Part shown: positions 24,439 through 35,894 of the stretch, one piece after another
Numbering within the stretch: the stretch's first letter is position 1
Layout of the letters: each line of letters begins with the position of its first letter
Source of the DNA: Artemisia argyi
Lineage: Eukaryota > Streptophyta > Magnoliopsida > Asterales > Asteraceae
Reading direction: 5' to 3'
NCBI GenBank assembly: GCA_030686995.1
Contig: CM060703.1
Location: 1,458,501 to 1,522,500, forward strand
DNA length: 64,000 nucleotides
Position numbers and translations under genes: made by a program
Notes under the pieces: model-generated
What the model saw: only the letters and a program-made list of their open reading frames with translations
The model's database searches: none
Told to the model about the DNA's origin: nothing

Positions 24439-24554
24439 CCTCTTTCGCATAGAAGAAACCACCCACTCACAATTACCCGAATCAGAGGCTACACATCCTC
24501 TTTCGCATGGAAGAAACCACCCACAATCCAATTACCCGGATCAAAGGGTTAACC
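24439..24554. repeat. 58-bp tandem duplication upstream of the second CACTA gene
   Basis: Two units starting CCTCTTTCGCAT at 24439 and 24497. Shared words are GAAGAAACCACCCAC and AATTACCCG. Could contain promoter elements of the element's second gene. Confidence 0.7.
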
Positions 24555-26057
24555 ACTTCTTATCCTCCAGTACTTAAACAACCTCTTCAACACCTAATTT
24601 CCTAAAACCTAAAATCAAAGTTTAAAGCTTTTCAGTCAATTTGAGATAAAGATTCTATACTTTTTATTTTGTTAATCACAATTACTGGTATTTACCGATG
24701 AGTGATTAGTTAATTTCTTGTGTCGAATGATTGTAATGTCAAGTGTTAGTGGTCCAATCTCTGATTATTGAGCATTTTTAGTTGAACTTAATTATGATAT
24801 GTGGTAGGTAAAGTAGGCTTTCTTATGAGTAGGTTTTGATTAATTTGCTTATAATGTTGCGTTTAAGAGCATATTACTAACAAATTACTCTTTAGCTTAT
24901 ATGAGTTATTATAGCGGCGCAAGGCTTTTTGAACATTTGTATTTGCATTACCTGATGTATTTGCACTGTAATACAATTTTAGGCCCAACACCCATACGTT
25001 AATTTTATGTTTGAAGATTAAATTGGCTTTTGGATTAAGAACTTATATTTGTTTGTTTGGAGCTGGAACTGAATTGGTTTTCGGAAAATAAGTTCATGCT
25101 TACTCTATCACGAACAACTGGATTGGCAAAATTTCTTAGTTGATAATTACAGATGGCATGCTTTTTGCCAAGTATTGCTTTGTGAATTGCGGTCAGTCCC
25201 TCCTGCAAATTAGACAAATTTGTAGTTTAGTGCTAAAACAAGTCGAGTTCAGTGACTGGCACACGCATTTTAGACAATTTTTTTTATCAAAAAATTAAAG
25301 TGCAGTTATGATTACTGGGACTTAGTATTGCGATACTGATATATAGCTTTGAATAAATGGTTACAAGGTTATATGCCTTTGGAATTGACTTTAGGGAATT
25401 TTCAACTTGTTTAACCCATTCAGCCCCATTTGACCCATTGCCCTTTTAGCGAGATCTTTTTAAGCTAGCATAGTTGACCCGGTAAGATGAATATACAACC
25501 CTTAATGAACCATTCATATGTTAATGGTTCGATGTTGCCACCTATGATTACTCCAATTTCCTTTGAAATGTCTTCTAAAAACTGCAATTGACAATATTTA
25601 TTGCTCTGTAACTGTAGTAATGTAAGAAATGTTTGAACTTAAAGACATGGTTACGAGCCTTCCATGAAGTGTAGATTAACTTGGTGCTTGTCTAGAATTT
25701 AGTACCCAAAATGTTACCCGGGCAAAATACTAGTATAACATAAAGGATGTGAATCATGGAATTTTGTATTTTATATTATATTGTGAAAGCGAATTGCTAT
25801 CGTATAATTATCAGTTATACATCATAGTTCTTTATGTCAAATATATTACAAGCAAACCAATAATAGTATACTAATAGGGGCGGTTACCACCATAGTGTTG
25901 ATACTTGTAGAGATATTTAATTTAGCTTAATTACATGTACCATATTCATCATGGATTGCTATAGTTTAAGTGGATGCTTTTATTTGTATACATATCTTGA
26001 TAATTAGCGGTTCTACTTATTTTCTCTTTCATGTATTTGTTTTAATGTAGATATACT

Positions 26058-27074
26058 ATGTCACGTGAGTCGTTCTATATCGATTTCAATGTGGATGGAC
26101 TAGCTATTGGACCCACACGCAATAGATATGCTTCATGGTTCTCACTCGAGTTGAAATCACGTATTTCTTATCATTTGGAATGGGATAAAGTGACAGAGGC
26201 AATGAAGGATCAGTTATGGCTATCTACCAAGGTGTTATGTTTATTAAAAATTTATATGTGATTTAATTTATCGAAGTATTTGTATCAGCTAGTTAACATC
26301 ATTTTCTTTTCTTTCTGAAAACCATTAGGAAACTTGGAACATTCCAAATGATAATGCAAAGGCCACGCAACTCAGGATAGCCAACGATCTATTTAGGAAA
26401 TTTAAGGGCAATCTTGTTACACATTGTGTCCGCAAAAACAAATCACCATTTGAAGATTACAAGTTTTTGGATGATCGTGATTGGGAAGACTTCGTTGCGT
26501 CCAGAAGATCGAGAGACTTTTTGGTATGTGCGACTTTAATTTATACTTTTTTATTAATAACTCATGTATGTTACTGATTTCATAATTTTCTAATTGTTTT
26601 TTTACTTTTACGTGCAGGAAAAAAGTGCTAAAGCGAAGGCTAGTACAAATCAAAACAAGGATCCGGCCCGAGTAGGACGATCGGGGTATATTGGGAAAGA
26701 AGCTCAATGGCAAGAGGATATGGCAAAGCTAGTTGAACCAGGCTTAGAGGGGTTGCTGTGTGTTCATTCAGTGAAACATGTTTTAGGTCGATTAATACGT
26801 AACAAAGAAACAAGGAAAAAGGAGTTGACAGAAGCTCATAGCCAAAGACTTAAACATTTGGTAAGAACTATATATTTAACTATTATATTAACCAAACGTC
26901 CCAACCTTTAAAGCTTATATCATCTACACGAGTAATATATTTTAACTATTGTTTCAACAGGCAAAAAAAGAGCGTGAAATGATTGTTGATGGTACCATAT
27001 TTATAGCGGGGCAAGATCCGCTTACAAGGGTGCTGGGACCAGACCACCCGGGGCGAACCAGGGGAAAATTATAA
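26058..27074 (+). CDS. CACTA second protein, plant Ptta/En/Spm transposase family (TnpA-like)
   Basis: Four exons with GT-AG junctions, all in one phase: 26058-26231, 26329-26523, 26618-26860 and 26961-27074 (stop TAA 27072-27074), giving 241 residues. Recognisable family words are TWNIPNDNAKATQLRIANDLFRKF interrupted by no stops, RSGYIGKEAQWQED, and the end GQDPLTRVLGPDHPGRTRG. This family (often called transposase_24) sits beside tnp2 in CACTA elements and is thought to bind the subterminal repeats. The family normally continues well past the GPDHPGRTRG motif, so the stop three codons later probably truncates the protein. The first ATG is chosen because it follows an acceptor-like region and precedes a conserved exon; additional upstream exons cannot be excluded. 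In contrast to the neighbouring transposase, no internal stop or frameshift is seen. Confidence 0.8.
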
Positions 27075-28412
27075 TTATATGATAGGCGAAGTGAGGAATT
27101 CTATAAGATCAATATGGGAAATGTTTTGTTTCACCCGGTTTTGCATTGGTGGGCACCTGATGGTATTTTAATTGCTTTCTTAGTGTGTAGTTTGAAGGTT
27201 TTAGTCAAGTGTGTTAGGTCTTTGTCTTCAATCAAGTAGGATGTTTGTTTATGTTATACACAAGTCATGTGGATCTTTTGTTTGTTGATGGCTTGTTTCT
27301 TTGTATGGCTAGACCTTTTTGCTTATTTAGTAATTTGTTAGCTTTAAAAATTTTGGGTTACTTTTTCTTTCTTGTGTTATGGTTATTTTATGATGTAATT
27401 ATGTAAGCATTGTAGAAATTGTTCTGGTCGAATGTAAATCTATATAGAATGTAAACCCATTTGAAGGAATGCTAAGTAAACTATTTTAAGGAACACAAAA
27501 CCATTTCAAAGAACGCTCCAAAAGTGCTCCAAAAGTCAAATTGATGTTCAAAGAAACCCATTTTATGGAACGGTTAAACAACCGTACTAAAAGAAAGCCA
27601 ATTTTTTGGAATGCCGTTTATTAAGACGGTTCAAAAACCGTTCCTAAAAACCTATTTAACCGCACCAAATAATTCTTTTTCCACTAGTGCTAGGGGGTTT
27701 AGTGTATGTTGGCTTAGGATTAGTCATGTATTTAGATAGCGAAAGGAGTGTCTTGCATGGCAAGTAAGTTTGGCTCGTAGTCATGCATGCTAAAGACTTG
27801 CCGTATACCTCCTCATGGGGCTGCTATGGTCGGTTTCTGATCTTCTGAGGATTAGATTTCTCCCCCTCATTCTTTATAAACAGACATGACGGGCGATGCG
27901 TCTTTTATTGATCTATCGTGCATTCGTGTGTTTGTGCGTATATACTTTTTGTCAAGTTTAGGGTCCTTGTATGTGTGCTGATTTCTTCTCTCAAATTAGG
28001 TGATCTGCTAGCTCTAGCATTATTATACCAAGAAGATGTAAAAATACTATTTGGAAACTCGTGGGAGGTAATTTCTACAAATACGAAATATATATCCTAT
28101 AGACAAATGAAACTTCAAACATTAATTTTGGAAAACAGTAGACAACTTATTTAAGGCCCCCACAATTTACAGGTCCCATCTTGTGATTGAATTTTGGAAA
28201 CAAGCTATTTCGAAAAATACAATTATTAATTTGTCCGAAATAATAATTATAATTTGTTTTTATCTATACCTTTTTCTGCTTTTACTGGAAACTTCTTTTT
28301 TTTTTTTTTTTTTTTTTTTTCTTTTTTTCTTCTTCTTATTTAAGTTGGTCACACAAAACTTTCGAGGTGTTTACCTAAAAACTGCATATTCAATTATTCA
28401 TCTACATTCTTG

Positions 28413-28435
28413 ATATTGTTTTTTTTTTGAACGGC
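28413..28435 (-). mobile_element. 23-bp retroposon tail with 12-bp TSD
   Basis: Perfect TSD TCTACATTCTTG at 28401-28412 and 28436-28447 encloses only ATATTG, a T run and GAACGGC. On the minus strand it reads GCCGTTC followed by poly(A), like the 3' ends of plant RTE-type LINEs and their SINEs (from memory). The same GAACGGC word after a T run occurs near 17690. Confidence 0.7.
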
Positions 28436-28735
28436 TCTACATTCTTGTTAATTGATCTCACTATCTCATGCAAATCTCCTCTTATCAATATTTCTACTTT
28501 GTTTTGAGGCACACATACATCAGATTGTGATATCGACATCGAACAAGAAATTTGTTTTCAGGCAATTGTGTTTCGGAGCTTCAATGATATTTTACTACAA
28601 TTTAAGTATGTAAAATGAACAATGAATAATAATATCATATGATGATACATTTTGAAATCAAGTAGTGAACATGGTTTTTGGTAGAATCAAACGTTGCCAA
28701 CCATCTCTGACTCAATTTGTCACGTACACACATGC

Positions 28736-28748
28736 TAATAATAATAAT

Positions 28749-28826
<78 letters not shown>
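28736..28826. repeat. (TAA)n-(TA)n compound microsatellite
   Basis: A few TAA units followed by about 37 TA units. Confidence 0.97.
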
Positions 28827-28829
<3 letters not shown>

Positions 28830-30507
28830 TTATGATACTGTAAATACAAACAAAAATTTCATACATCATATTTGCTTCATGTTGCAAAATAATCATGGTC
28901 CTAAAGACCGTTAAGGAGAAAAAAAAAAAAAAAAAAAAAAAAAAAACTGTTTTCTGACGATTGAATCTCATTTAATTTTATATCTTATATTTTTATGAGT
29001 ATTAATTTGAAGAGCAATCATATCTTCGTGGTTTTTGGTGCAAGGAATAAAAAATAAACGGTAGTTATGAATAAGAAGAAAATGCACATTATTGGAGCAC
29101 ATGTTAACTGCTGACCATGTTTAGAATCTATTCAACTACCTTATTATTTTTAATAATTAACACAATAATTAACTAATAAAAGCCAACGTATAAAACTCAA
29201 ATGTAAGCTTAAATAAATAAACAAGTACTACATTTAATTATCAATAATCCATTAAACTAGATTTTTTCTTTAGCAAGATGCATGTTCTTTCAATCCTCAT
29301 TAATGTCATTAACCTTGCTATATCTTAATAATAATCTTAATTAATAATAAAACAGATCAAACGGTTAGTCGGTAACAATTTTGAGTTTTGATTGTTACTT
29401 GATTCAAATGACGAAAATAAATGATGTTTATGATGTTATAGAGGTTTTAGTGAATCGAGTTGACACAAGTTACATAAAACCCGACGGGTTAATCCTAATA
29501 AACCGTTTAATATCAGACATTTTATTTATTAGAACGGCCGAAGCATGTTTCAAACACCGCAAAAACAAAACTACATGTATTTTGGATCCAAAGAAGTTTA
29601 TGTGATAAATAATCTCATTATGAATCATGAGAGTACTAAAATAACATAACTTGCAATCTAAGATAAGTTTGTGAAATATTAAAGAGCTCGAAAAAGCTGT
29701 TTTAATCATATATTAATAATGGCATTGTGATTAAAACATAAAAATAAGAGAGCTCTATATTGGGTGGCAATAATACAATTAAAGTCAAACGCATTACAAA
29801 CATAGCTATAGTTTTATAGTTTCGTTACAAATAAACTAATTCGTCTCAATAATCAAAACATAACATTGTGTCAATGGGGATTGGTTTCGTGCAGAGACGC
29901 ATCGTTTTTAAATGGATAAGATTTTCTCTGCTCAGGTTTTTCAAAGAGAGCGAGCCTCTTTACTCAGATGTACACAACTTCACCGACTTACTTTTGTAAC
30001 TGTTTTCGGCCATTTCTTCGCCATCCCCATGTGTAAAACACCTAACCAGGTTTGAAACTTAAACTCCTGAAAGACAACATAACTAGTTGGTGTAACTATA
30101 CATAATATGTGTCTACACTCTACATATACTAAATGCAGCTAGCTTTCTAAAGGTAAATAAGAAGAAAACAATAAGTAAAGAACAAAAAAGGTAGTATTTG
30201 TATTCACTTTATATTTGTTTGAGAAGATATAATATTGATCCATGTATATATGCAATAAATTACGTTTCTTTTCTGCAAATTAAACTCACCCATTTCCAAG
30301 AAACATGAAGAATGGGCAGGTGATGAAGGATCTTGATTTTACTACATACATACATACATACATACACACATTCATGCATCAAAAAATACAACTTATTGAC
30401 CTTATTTTAATATTTATAAACTTATGGGTCCTCACAATCTTAGATTAAATGAGTTATATAAATGCTTTACAATTATTATTATAACCACAATATTCTCTTA
30501 TCCTTTG

Positions 30508-30510
<3 letters not shown>

Positions 30511-30560
<50 letters not shown>
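30511..30560. repeat. A(50) homopolymer
   Basis: Fifty consecutive A. No flanking TSD was found, so it is not clearly a retroposon tail. Confidence 0.95.
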
Positions 30561-30564
<4 letters not shown>

Positions 30565-31212
30565 CATCTTTTCCCAACCTTTTTCATATCATAAAACTCT
30601 TTACTGAAACTGATAAAGATGTTGTATTGTATTTATAACATTGAAAAACAAACATGGGTACACATGTGACTTATAATAGAGAAAGGATTTTTTTTTTTTT
30701 TTTTTTTTTTTCCTGAAAATAAAAATCTAAGTTTCTAAACATATATAACTCATACTTATTATATATATCCAAGTCCAACAACCAAGATAAGGCTAAAATT
30801 GAGGCCCACAACTGTAACATTTAATTGAGTTTGTAGTTTGTTTATTAAAAGCCCAACTTATGCATGCTAAGCCTCTTTACCTTTCTTTAATTTTATATTT
30901 TATATTTAAACTTTATATATTTACTTAGACTATTTCGCGGGTGGCAATAAAAATATTTTTTATTTAACGTCGTCAATAAACTATTGAAACTTACAATTAG
31001 TGGGTTAAAACATAAAAGAATACAAAATCTAGAATCACAATAGTAGAATTTTTAAGGATGGTTTGAAATAAAGTTTCATAATTTTTGTAGACTTGTAGCA
31101 ATAACACACTTATTGTAGCACATAAATGGAGTGACACTAAAAGTGTAAAATGACAACTACTATCAAAATATTTTTATATATAAAGATATTTTAGTCTTTT
31201 TAATTTCTGTAA

Positions 31213-31748
31213 TCTTTTACTTAAGATTTCAACATATGTAAAAAATATTTTTTTCCCCGTAAAATTAGTTACCAAAATTTTACTTTTTAAAGTGTATCCT
31301 TTCAACTTTGTGCTTTGTATTATTAGTATGGTGGTTAAGAGCATATTATTGTTGCACCCAAAGTCATGAGTTACAATTCTTATTTTTATAAATCCTTTCA
31401 ACTTTAACTACTTAGTTTATACAGTATCAGTTAGTATTTCACCACACAATATTAATTTAGGAGCTGTTTGGATTAGCATATCTTTTACTTAAGATTTCAA
31501 CATATGTAAAAAATATTTTTTTCCAGGTAAAATTAGTTACCAAAATTTTACTTTTTAAAGTGTATCCTTTCAACTTTGTGCTTTGTATTATTAGTATGGT
31601 GGTTAAGAGCATATTATTGTTGCACCCAAAGTCATGAGTTACAATTCTTATTTTTATAAATCCTTTCAACTTTAACTACTTAGTTTATACAGTATCAGTT
31701 AGTATTTCACCACACAATATTAATTTAGGAGCTGTTTGGATTAGCATA
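31213..31748. repeat. Near-perfect 268-bp tandem duplication
   Basis: Copy 1 is 31213-31480 and copy 2 is 31481-31748. By reading them side by side, only two adjacent bases differ (CCCCGT versus CCAGGT). Both end GAGCTGTTTGGATTAGCATA. Such identity implies a recent duplication or an assembly duplication. Confidence 0.95.
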
Positions 31749-32289
31749 TTTTGTTTACTTATTTGCTTACATGAAGATGAAAAACATAAATGTTCATTTT
31801 TTTGGGCTTACGATGAGTTTGCCAACTTGAGCTTACATAAATAAGCTATAAACTCATAATCTTAAAGAGCTTTTTAAAATACAATTAAACGCTTAAGCTA
31901 TAAACCTTCTTAATGGTCATTTTGATTTGAAATAATACCGTTTAAACACTTAATCTTATAATGTACTAGCTCACACTTCAACAAGCATATAAAGGTTGAT
32001 TAGTTTTAGATAAACCAGCTCATACAAGTTGGCCAAAACTCTAATCAAGGCGAGTTGAAACTTGTTCAATAAAACACATGATATGATCATAAAAGACCTC
32101 CAACAATTTCATGGGATAATCATGCGCTCAACTTGCTTATAATACATTGTATTAAATAAGTTATTATATTGAATTGTTCATTTATAGATTTCTATAATAC
32201 AAAACCAATCCAATCAAGCCATGGCCCACCATTGCAACACTATTCTGATCATAAAAAAAAACTATCTACCAAACATATATAATATAGAA

Positions 32290-32435
32290 TCAATGATTTG
32301 AAAACCGTATCAAACTGGCCGGTTCAACCTATGAACCGGATTGAACTAATACAAAAGTTCTTTCGAAAAAAAAAAGAGCCTAAAAATGCCGAGAAAACCG
32401 GTTTGATGTACAGTCCGGTTTTTAGAACATTGTAT
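32290..32435. mobile_element. hAT-like MITE relic with AAAACCGG-type ends
   Basis: Left end TTTGAAAACCGTATCAAACTGG; right end reverse-complemented TGTTCTAAAAACCGGACTG. Same end family as 53793-54160. TSD not resolved. Confidence 0.45.
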
Positions 32436-33562
32436 TTCATTTGGGGAGTGAGAGGTCGTTGACAAAAAAAGGTAAAAAACATTGATAATTATACCTCGAT
32501 TAAATCGCGTCTATCTGATTCAAAAACTCATATTCCTTAGGTAACCTGAACACCGAAAACCACGTTAGTTTCCCAATTTACTCAAGTGTATAGGTTGCAC
32601 CTTCTCTGAATTCCTTAAACCCAAAGCAAACGTACAAAAAAATGGCATGATATATAAGTTAATCTACAAATAATGTGACATTATTATGAAATCCTATTAG
32701 CAAGGTATTGTCCTCGTGCCCATACTATTTGTTTATTTGGCCCCTACCCTCTTATACTACTCATTATTACTAATGCCAAAAGGTACACAAAAAAAAAATT
32801 ATTCTGATATGCATCAATAATGAAGGGTGTACCAAATTGGTACCACAAATATGCATGGTCCATTGCTTTCAATCATCTAAAATTTCATTAACATGACAAC
32901 AATTTTGTGGGAGAAGAGGATGGATTCATCGAAAAAGTCGAAATGTGGCTCGACCAATGTGACAATTGCTGAGGCTAGTACAATAAGGGTAACACATGAC
33001 AATTCTATATATAACATTATTCATATAGATATATTACCCAACAAAAAAAAAAGAAAAAAAATAGAAAAGAAAAAGAGTTTTAGGAGATGTTACAATATGA
33101 AAAGTAATAGTATATGACTATGAAATTATGATTAAACTTGTGCCCAACTTTGTATTATTTAAAAAACCCATTATACTACCCTTGGAGTTGTTATAGCACC
33201 AATCGGTCAAGAGGTCAAAAACCATGGTTCAGTTACATATCAGTCAAGCATCATTATTGTTATATGCATCATTCATAGATTTTATAGTGTTTTTAAGCAC
33301 TAAATTTTAACAGCTTTAGAGATGGAAGATGATTGGGTTTGGGCTAACAAAAGTTAAAAGGCATTGGGTCAATTTGCAAACAGTTGAAATTGGGCCATTT
33401 TTCACATTGATTCAAAAGAGAAACTATTAGTAAGCTTCATTTGTATGTCCAAATGTCAATCAAAAAAGGGTGAGAGAGAGAGGGAAAAAAAAAGGATTTA
33501 TCCACAAATCGCCATAATTATAAATGTTATAGGCATATATTTAGGTTGATCTATAAAGCTAA

Positions 33563-33757
33563 GGTGTTTCTTTTTCCACTTATCTAAGGATAAGAACCCA
33601 CTAAACATAATTAAATATTTCTTTTTGCAGTAGGTCTACTCATTTCCACTAATTCATCTATGTACGAAGGGTGTAAAATATGAGCTTCTCCCCATTAAGA
33701 TAAAGTAATAGACGTGGGGCCTACTCATTTCCTTAGCTAAGAGGAAAAAGAAACACC
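33563..33757. mobile_element. MITE with GGTGTTTCTTTTTCC inverted ends
   Basis: Left end GGTGTTTCTTTTTCCACTTA; right end is its near reverse complement (TAAGAGGAAAAAGAAACACC), with inverted similarity extending about 40 bp to CCCAC/GTGGG. It directly abuts the left end of the nested cluster. TSD ambiguous. Confidence 0.6.
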
Positions 33758-33790
33758 TCTTAGTGTAATAAGCCTCAAACACCCGGTCAG

Positions 33791-34254
33791 CAGGGGCGGA
33801 CCCATGCATTAGCTTTGGGGTGGCGGTACCCTACACGACTCGCCGAAAAAGTGCAGATTTTAGTGTAAAAAATTTTTTTTTGAACCTTTTTATTTAAGTG
33901 CACCCTTCCAAAAAATCAAATTGCCCCCAACCTTAAAGCCAAAAATGTAAAAACCTTACTTTTTAGCAATGTTGCAAGAATCGTGAATCGGTACTGAGGC
34001 GGTCTGGGGCCGATTAGCGATTTTTTACCGATTAATCGGCCGATTTTCTTGACTCTGCCGATTTTCGTGGAATTCTCTCCAAGGTCCTGGGCCAATTACC
34101 GATTAATCGCCGATTAATCGGCCGATTTTTGCAACACTGCTTTTTAGTGTAAAACAATAAAATAAAATTATGACCTTTTTATTAAAGTGCATCACAAATT
34201 TTATCAAAAAAAAAATTTTGCCCCCCGCCTTGGAAAATCCTGGGTCCGCCACTA
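33791..34254. mobile_element. hAT non-autonomous element with 8-bp TSD (second level)
   Basis: Perfect TSD CCGGTCAG at 33783-33790 and 34255-34262. Ends CAGGGGCGGACCCA and TGGGTCCGCCACTA. 464 bp including the third-level insertion; without it about 283 bp. Confidence 0.92.
33967..34139. mobile_element. hAT non-autonomous element with 8-bp TSD (third level)
   Basis: Perfect TSD CTTTTTAG at 33959-33966 and 34140-34147. TIRs CAATGTTGCAAGAATCG and CGATTTTTGCAACACTG. 173 bp with CGATTAATCG palindromes inside. It is inserted in the hAT element 33791-34254. Confidence 0.93.
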
Positions 34255-34523
34255 CCGGTCAGTCTCACCCTCACATACTAGTCCCACTCAGTCTCCCTTA
34301 CTACGCAACCTGACGACCGACTGCGTCCCCTAGGGACAAAATGGAGAAGTGGGGCGGGAGACAGGCCGACTTGTGTGTTTGTTTGTGTGTTGGTATTTAT
34401 TTAAAATGTATTTTTGTGAGGTACGTTTTTTGTGTGGTGTCTCCTTATTACAATAAATTAGTCACGAAATAGTCTTTAAGAAAGAAAGTAGAAGTGACAT
34501 GGAAGATGTAGATCACTTGTCGG

Positions 34524-34862
34524 CAGGGGCGGAGCTAGTACTATTAGGGTGACTAGTAGGTGTTGGGCCACTCCTAATCAGCTAATTTAATTTATCAGTT
34601 ATATAACCCATAAGCTAATTTCTTAATGTTATTTGCAATTAGCCCCCTTATTCCTATTGAAATTTCGAATAACTTAACAATTATATACAACATCAAAATA
34701 AGTTTGCATGTCGGGTTATTATTTTCTAATTTAGCTTAGTTTTAAATTATTGTTTTGTTAAGTTGAATCATGAGTTAAGAAATATAAATTCATTTTTAGT
34801 AGAATATTTATTGTTATAATTTTTACGTTCACTTCAACCTCCTTAACTTGTTTCCTCCCCTG
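34524..34862. mobile_element. hAT non-autonomous element with 8-bp TSD
   Basis: Perfect TSD CTTGTCGG at 34516-34523 and 34863-34870. Ends CAGGGGCGGAGCTAG and CTTGTTTCCTCCCCTG. 339 bp. A second independent insertion into the outer Harbinger-like element. Confidence 0.9.
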
Positions 34863-34891
34863 CTTGTCGGTACTTATTACAACTACTCTTA

Positions 34892-35894
34892 ACATCAACT
34901 TACTTTTTCTTCTCGTTAGAATTGCATAAGATTCCCTATTTTCAACTTTTGTAACAATCATGTTGGAGTACTCATTTGTTGTATTGACCACATTCCTGCT
35001 TATTCTTCTTCATATAAAGTACGAGTTGCAAAGAACGTTTCTTACACACTTATATATTCTTTATGGATACGCATATGCATCGTATAGGCACATCATAAAA
35101 GATATCCTGCAAACTCACAGAAAACATGTGCAAAAGTAGTTCTACAAGGTTGTCAAACTTACATTTCTTACAAGAAATAATTGGACTAAATGGCTAAAGA
35201 CCATAGTACTCAACCTAATCATGGTTTTCATGCTATAGTTAAAATTTGTTATATAACTCATACAATAATGTTTTATGATTTGATTTTTCACTCACATAGA
35301 TCTAACTCAAATGTACTTTTACTCCTTTGGAAATACACAAACATTGAAACATAAGGAAATAAGAACTTTGTCTATTGTTTGGGCCCCAATTGGGCTCACA
35401 GAGATTCCAATTGGAGTAAATGGCTAAAGACCATAGTACACTGGACTGACTCAGTTAGTAGTAATTCATCGAATAAATGTATAAAACATACTAGGTAGTT
35501 TCAACCTTCAAATGATGGCATGAGTGTACCAACCACTATACAAAAAGTTCCATAAAAGTTAAGCTAAAAAGATTGTACCATACATTAAGAGATTCCAAAT
35601 GCTTCAAGCGAACAACAGAAGGGTACTCTTTGTTGAGTCAATTTACACGTTCAACTCATACGAATGAAACAACATTCAATATGACTGTCCTGTTTACTTG
35701 GTATGTGTAAAACTACTACCTAGTACTTTATTCGTTGTCGTTTGCATCATCTTACGATGAATAGTAGCGCGCTGATAACTCAATTAACCTTAATTCGGAT
35801 CATCTTAAACAAACATGATAGAATAATAAAGCACATAAAACGAACGATATTTTCTGATTCCAGAGCTTCATGCAAATAACCCACATTACGTCAA
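34892..35894. other. Intergenic, no gene
   Basis: AT-rich. Contains a 30-bp direct repeat with one mismatch (35180-35209 and 35410-35439, sharing AAATGGCTAAAGACCATAG), 230 bp apart. The region near 35775-35894 may already belong to a longer terminal inverted repeat of the next element. Confidence 0.45.

Larger units (their letters stand above)
23779..26057. other. Region between the two CACTA genes
   Basis: Non-coding interior of the CACTA element. It holds a poly-T retroposon scar (24104-24143), a (TAA)n tract (24290-24354), and a 58-bp tandem duplication at 24439-24554 ahead of a possible transcription start of the second gene. The long stretch 24600-26050 could be a 5' UTR with an intron; no exon can be proven. 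Confidence 0.5.
20434..27689 (+). mobile_element. CACTA (En/Spm) transposon, 7256 bp, complete ends
   Basis: Starts CACTATTAGAAAAAGTA and ends with the reverse complement of CACTAGTGGAAAAAGAA; both continue into TTATTTGG. A 3-bp TSD CTA is at 20431-20433 and 27690-27692. Subterminal repeats based on GGAACG/CGTTCC (TTTTTTGGAACG, GCGTTCCAAAAA) occur at 20455-20580 on the left and 27480-27660 on the right; these are the usual TnpA-type binding region. Inside are a decayed tnp2 transposase (TnpD type) and a second spliced gene (TnpA-like position). It has moved as a unit, but is unlikely to supply its own transposase now. Confidence 0.95.
27693..33550. other. Intergenic region right of the CACTA element
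   Basis: No protein-coding gene is supported. It contains microsatellites, homopolymers (T near 28300, A near 28920, A(50) at 30511-30560, T near 30690), a retroposon tail (28413-28435), a 268-bp tandem duplication (31213-31748) and a decayed hAT-like repeat near 32290-32435. A possible small spliced transcript on the minus strand at about 29890-30640 is discussed in the findings. ORFs over 31174-31669 lie in the duplication and are not genes. Confidence 0.45.
33763..34888. mobile_element. Harbinger-like MITE, interrupted twice by hAT elements (outer element of the nest)
   Basis: TTA occurs at 33760-33762 and 34889-34891, and TGTAATAAG is seen near each end in inverted orientation. The non-inserted part (about 34263-34515) is related in reverse orientation to the element at 11013-11314 (GTAATAAGGA, ACACCAC, CTCACAAAAA, CATTTTGTCC). 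Exact ends are less certain than those of the inserted elements. Confidence 0.5.

Noticed and set aside
29381..29709. ORFs of 74-79 codons on both strands
   Set aside because: Mutually overlapping, no homology recognised, typical background for AT-rich DNA.
30511..30560. A(50) run as a retroposon tail
   Set aside because: No matching direct repeats on the two sides, in contrast to 274-380 and 24104-24143.
31174..31669. Two nearly identical minus-strand ORFs beginning MKGFIKIRIV
   Set aside because: They are the two copies of the 268-bp tandem duplication; AT-rich, no domain, no splice context.
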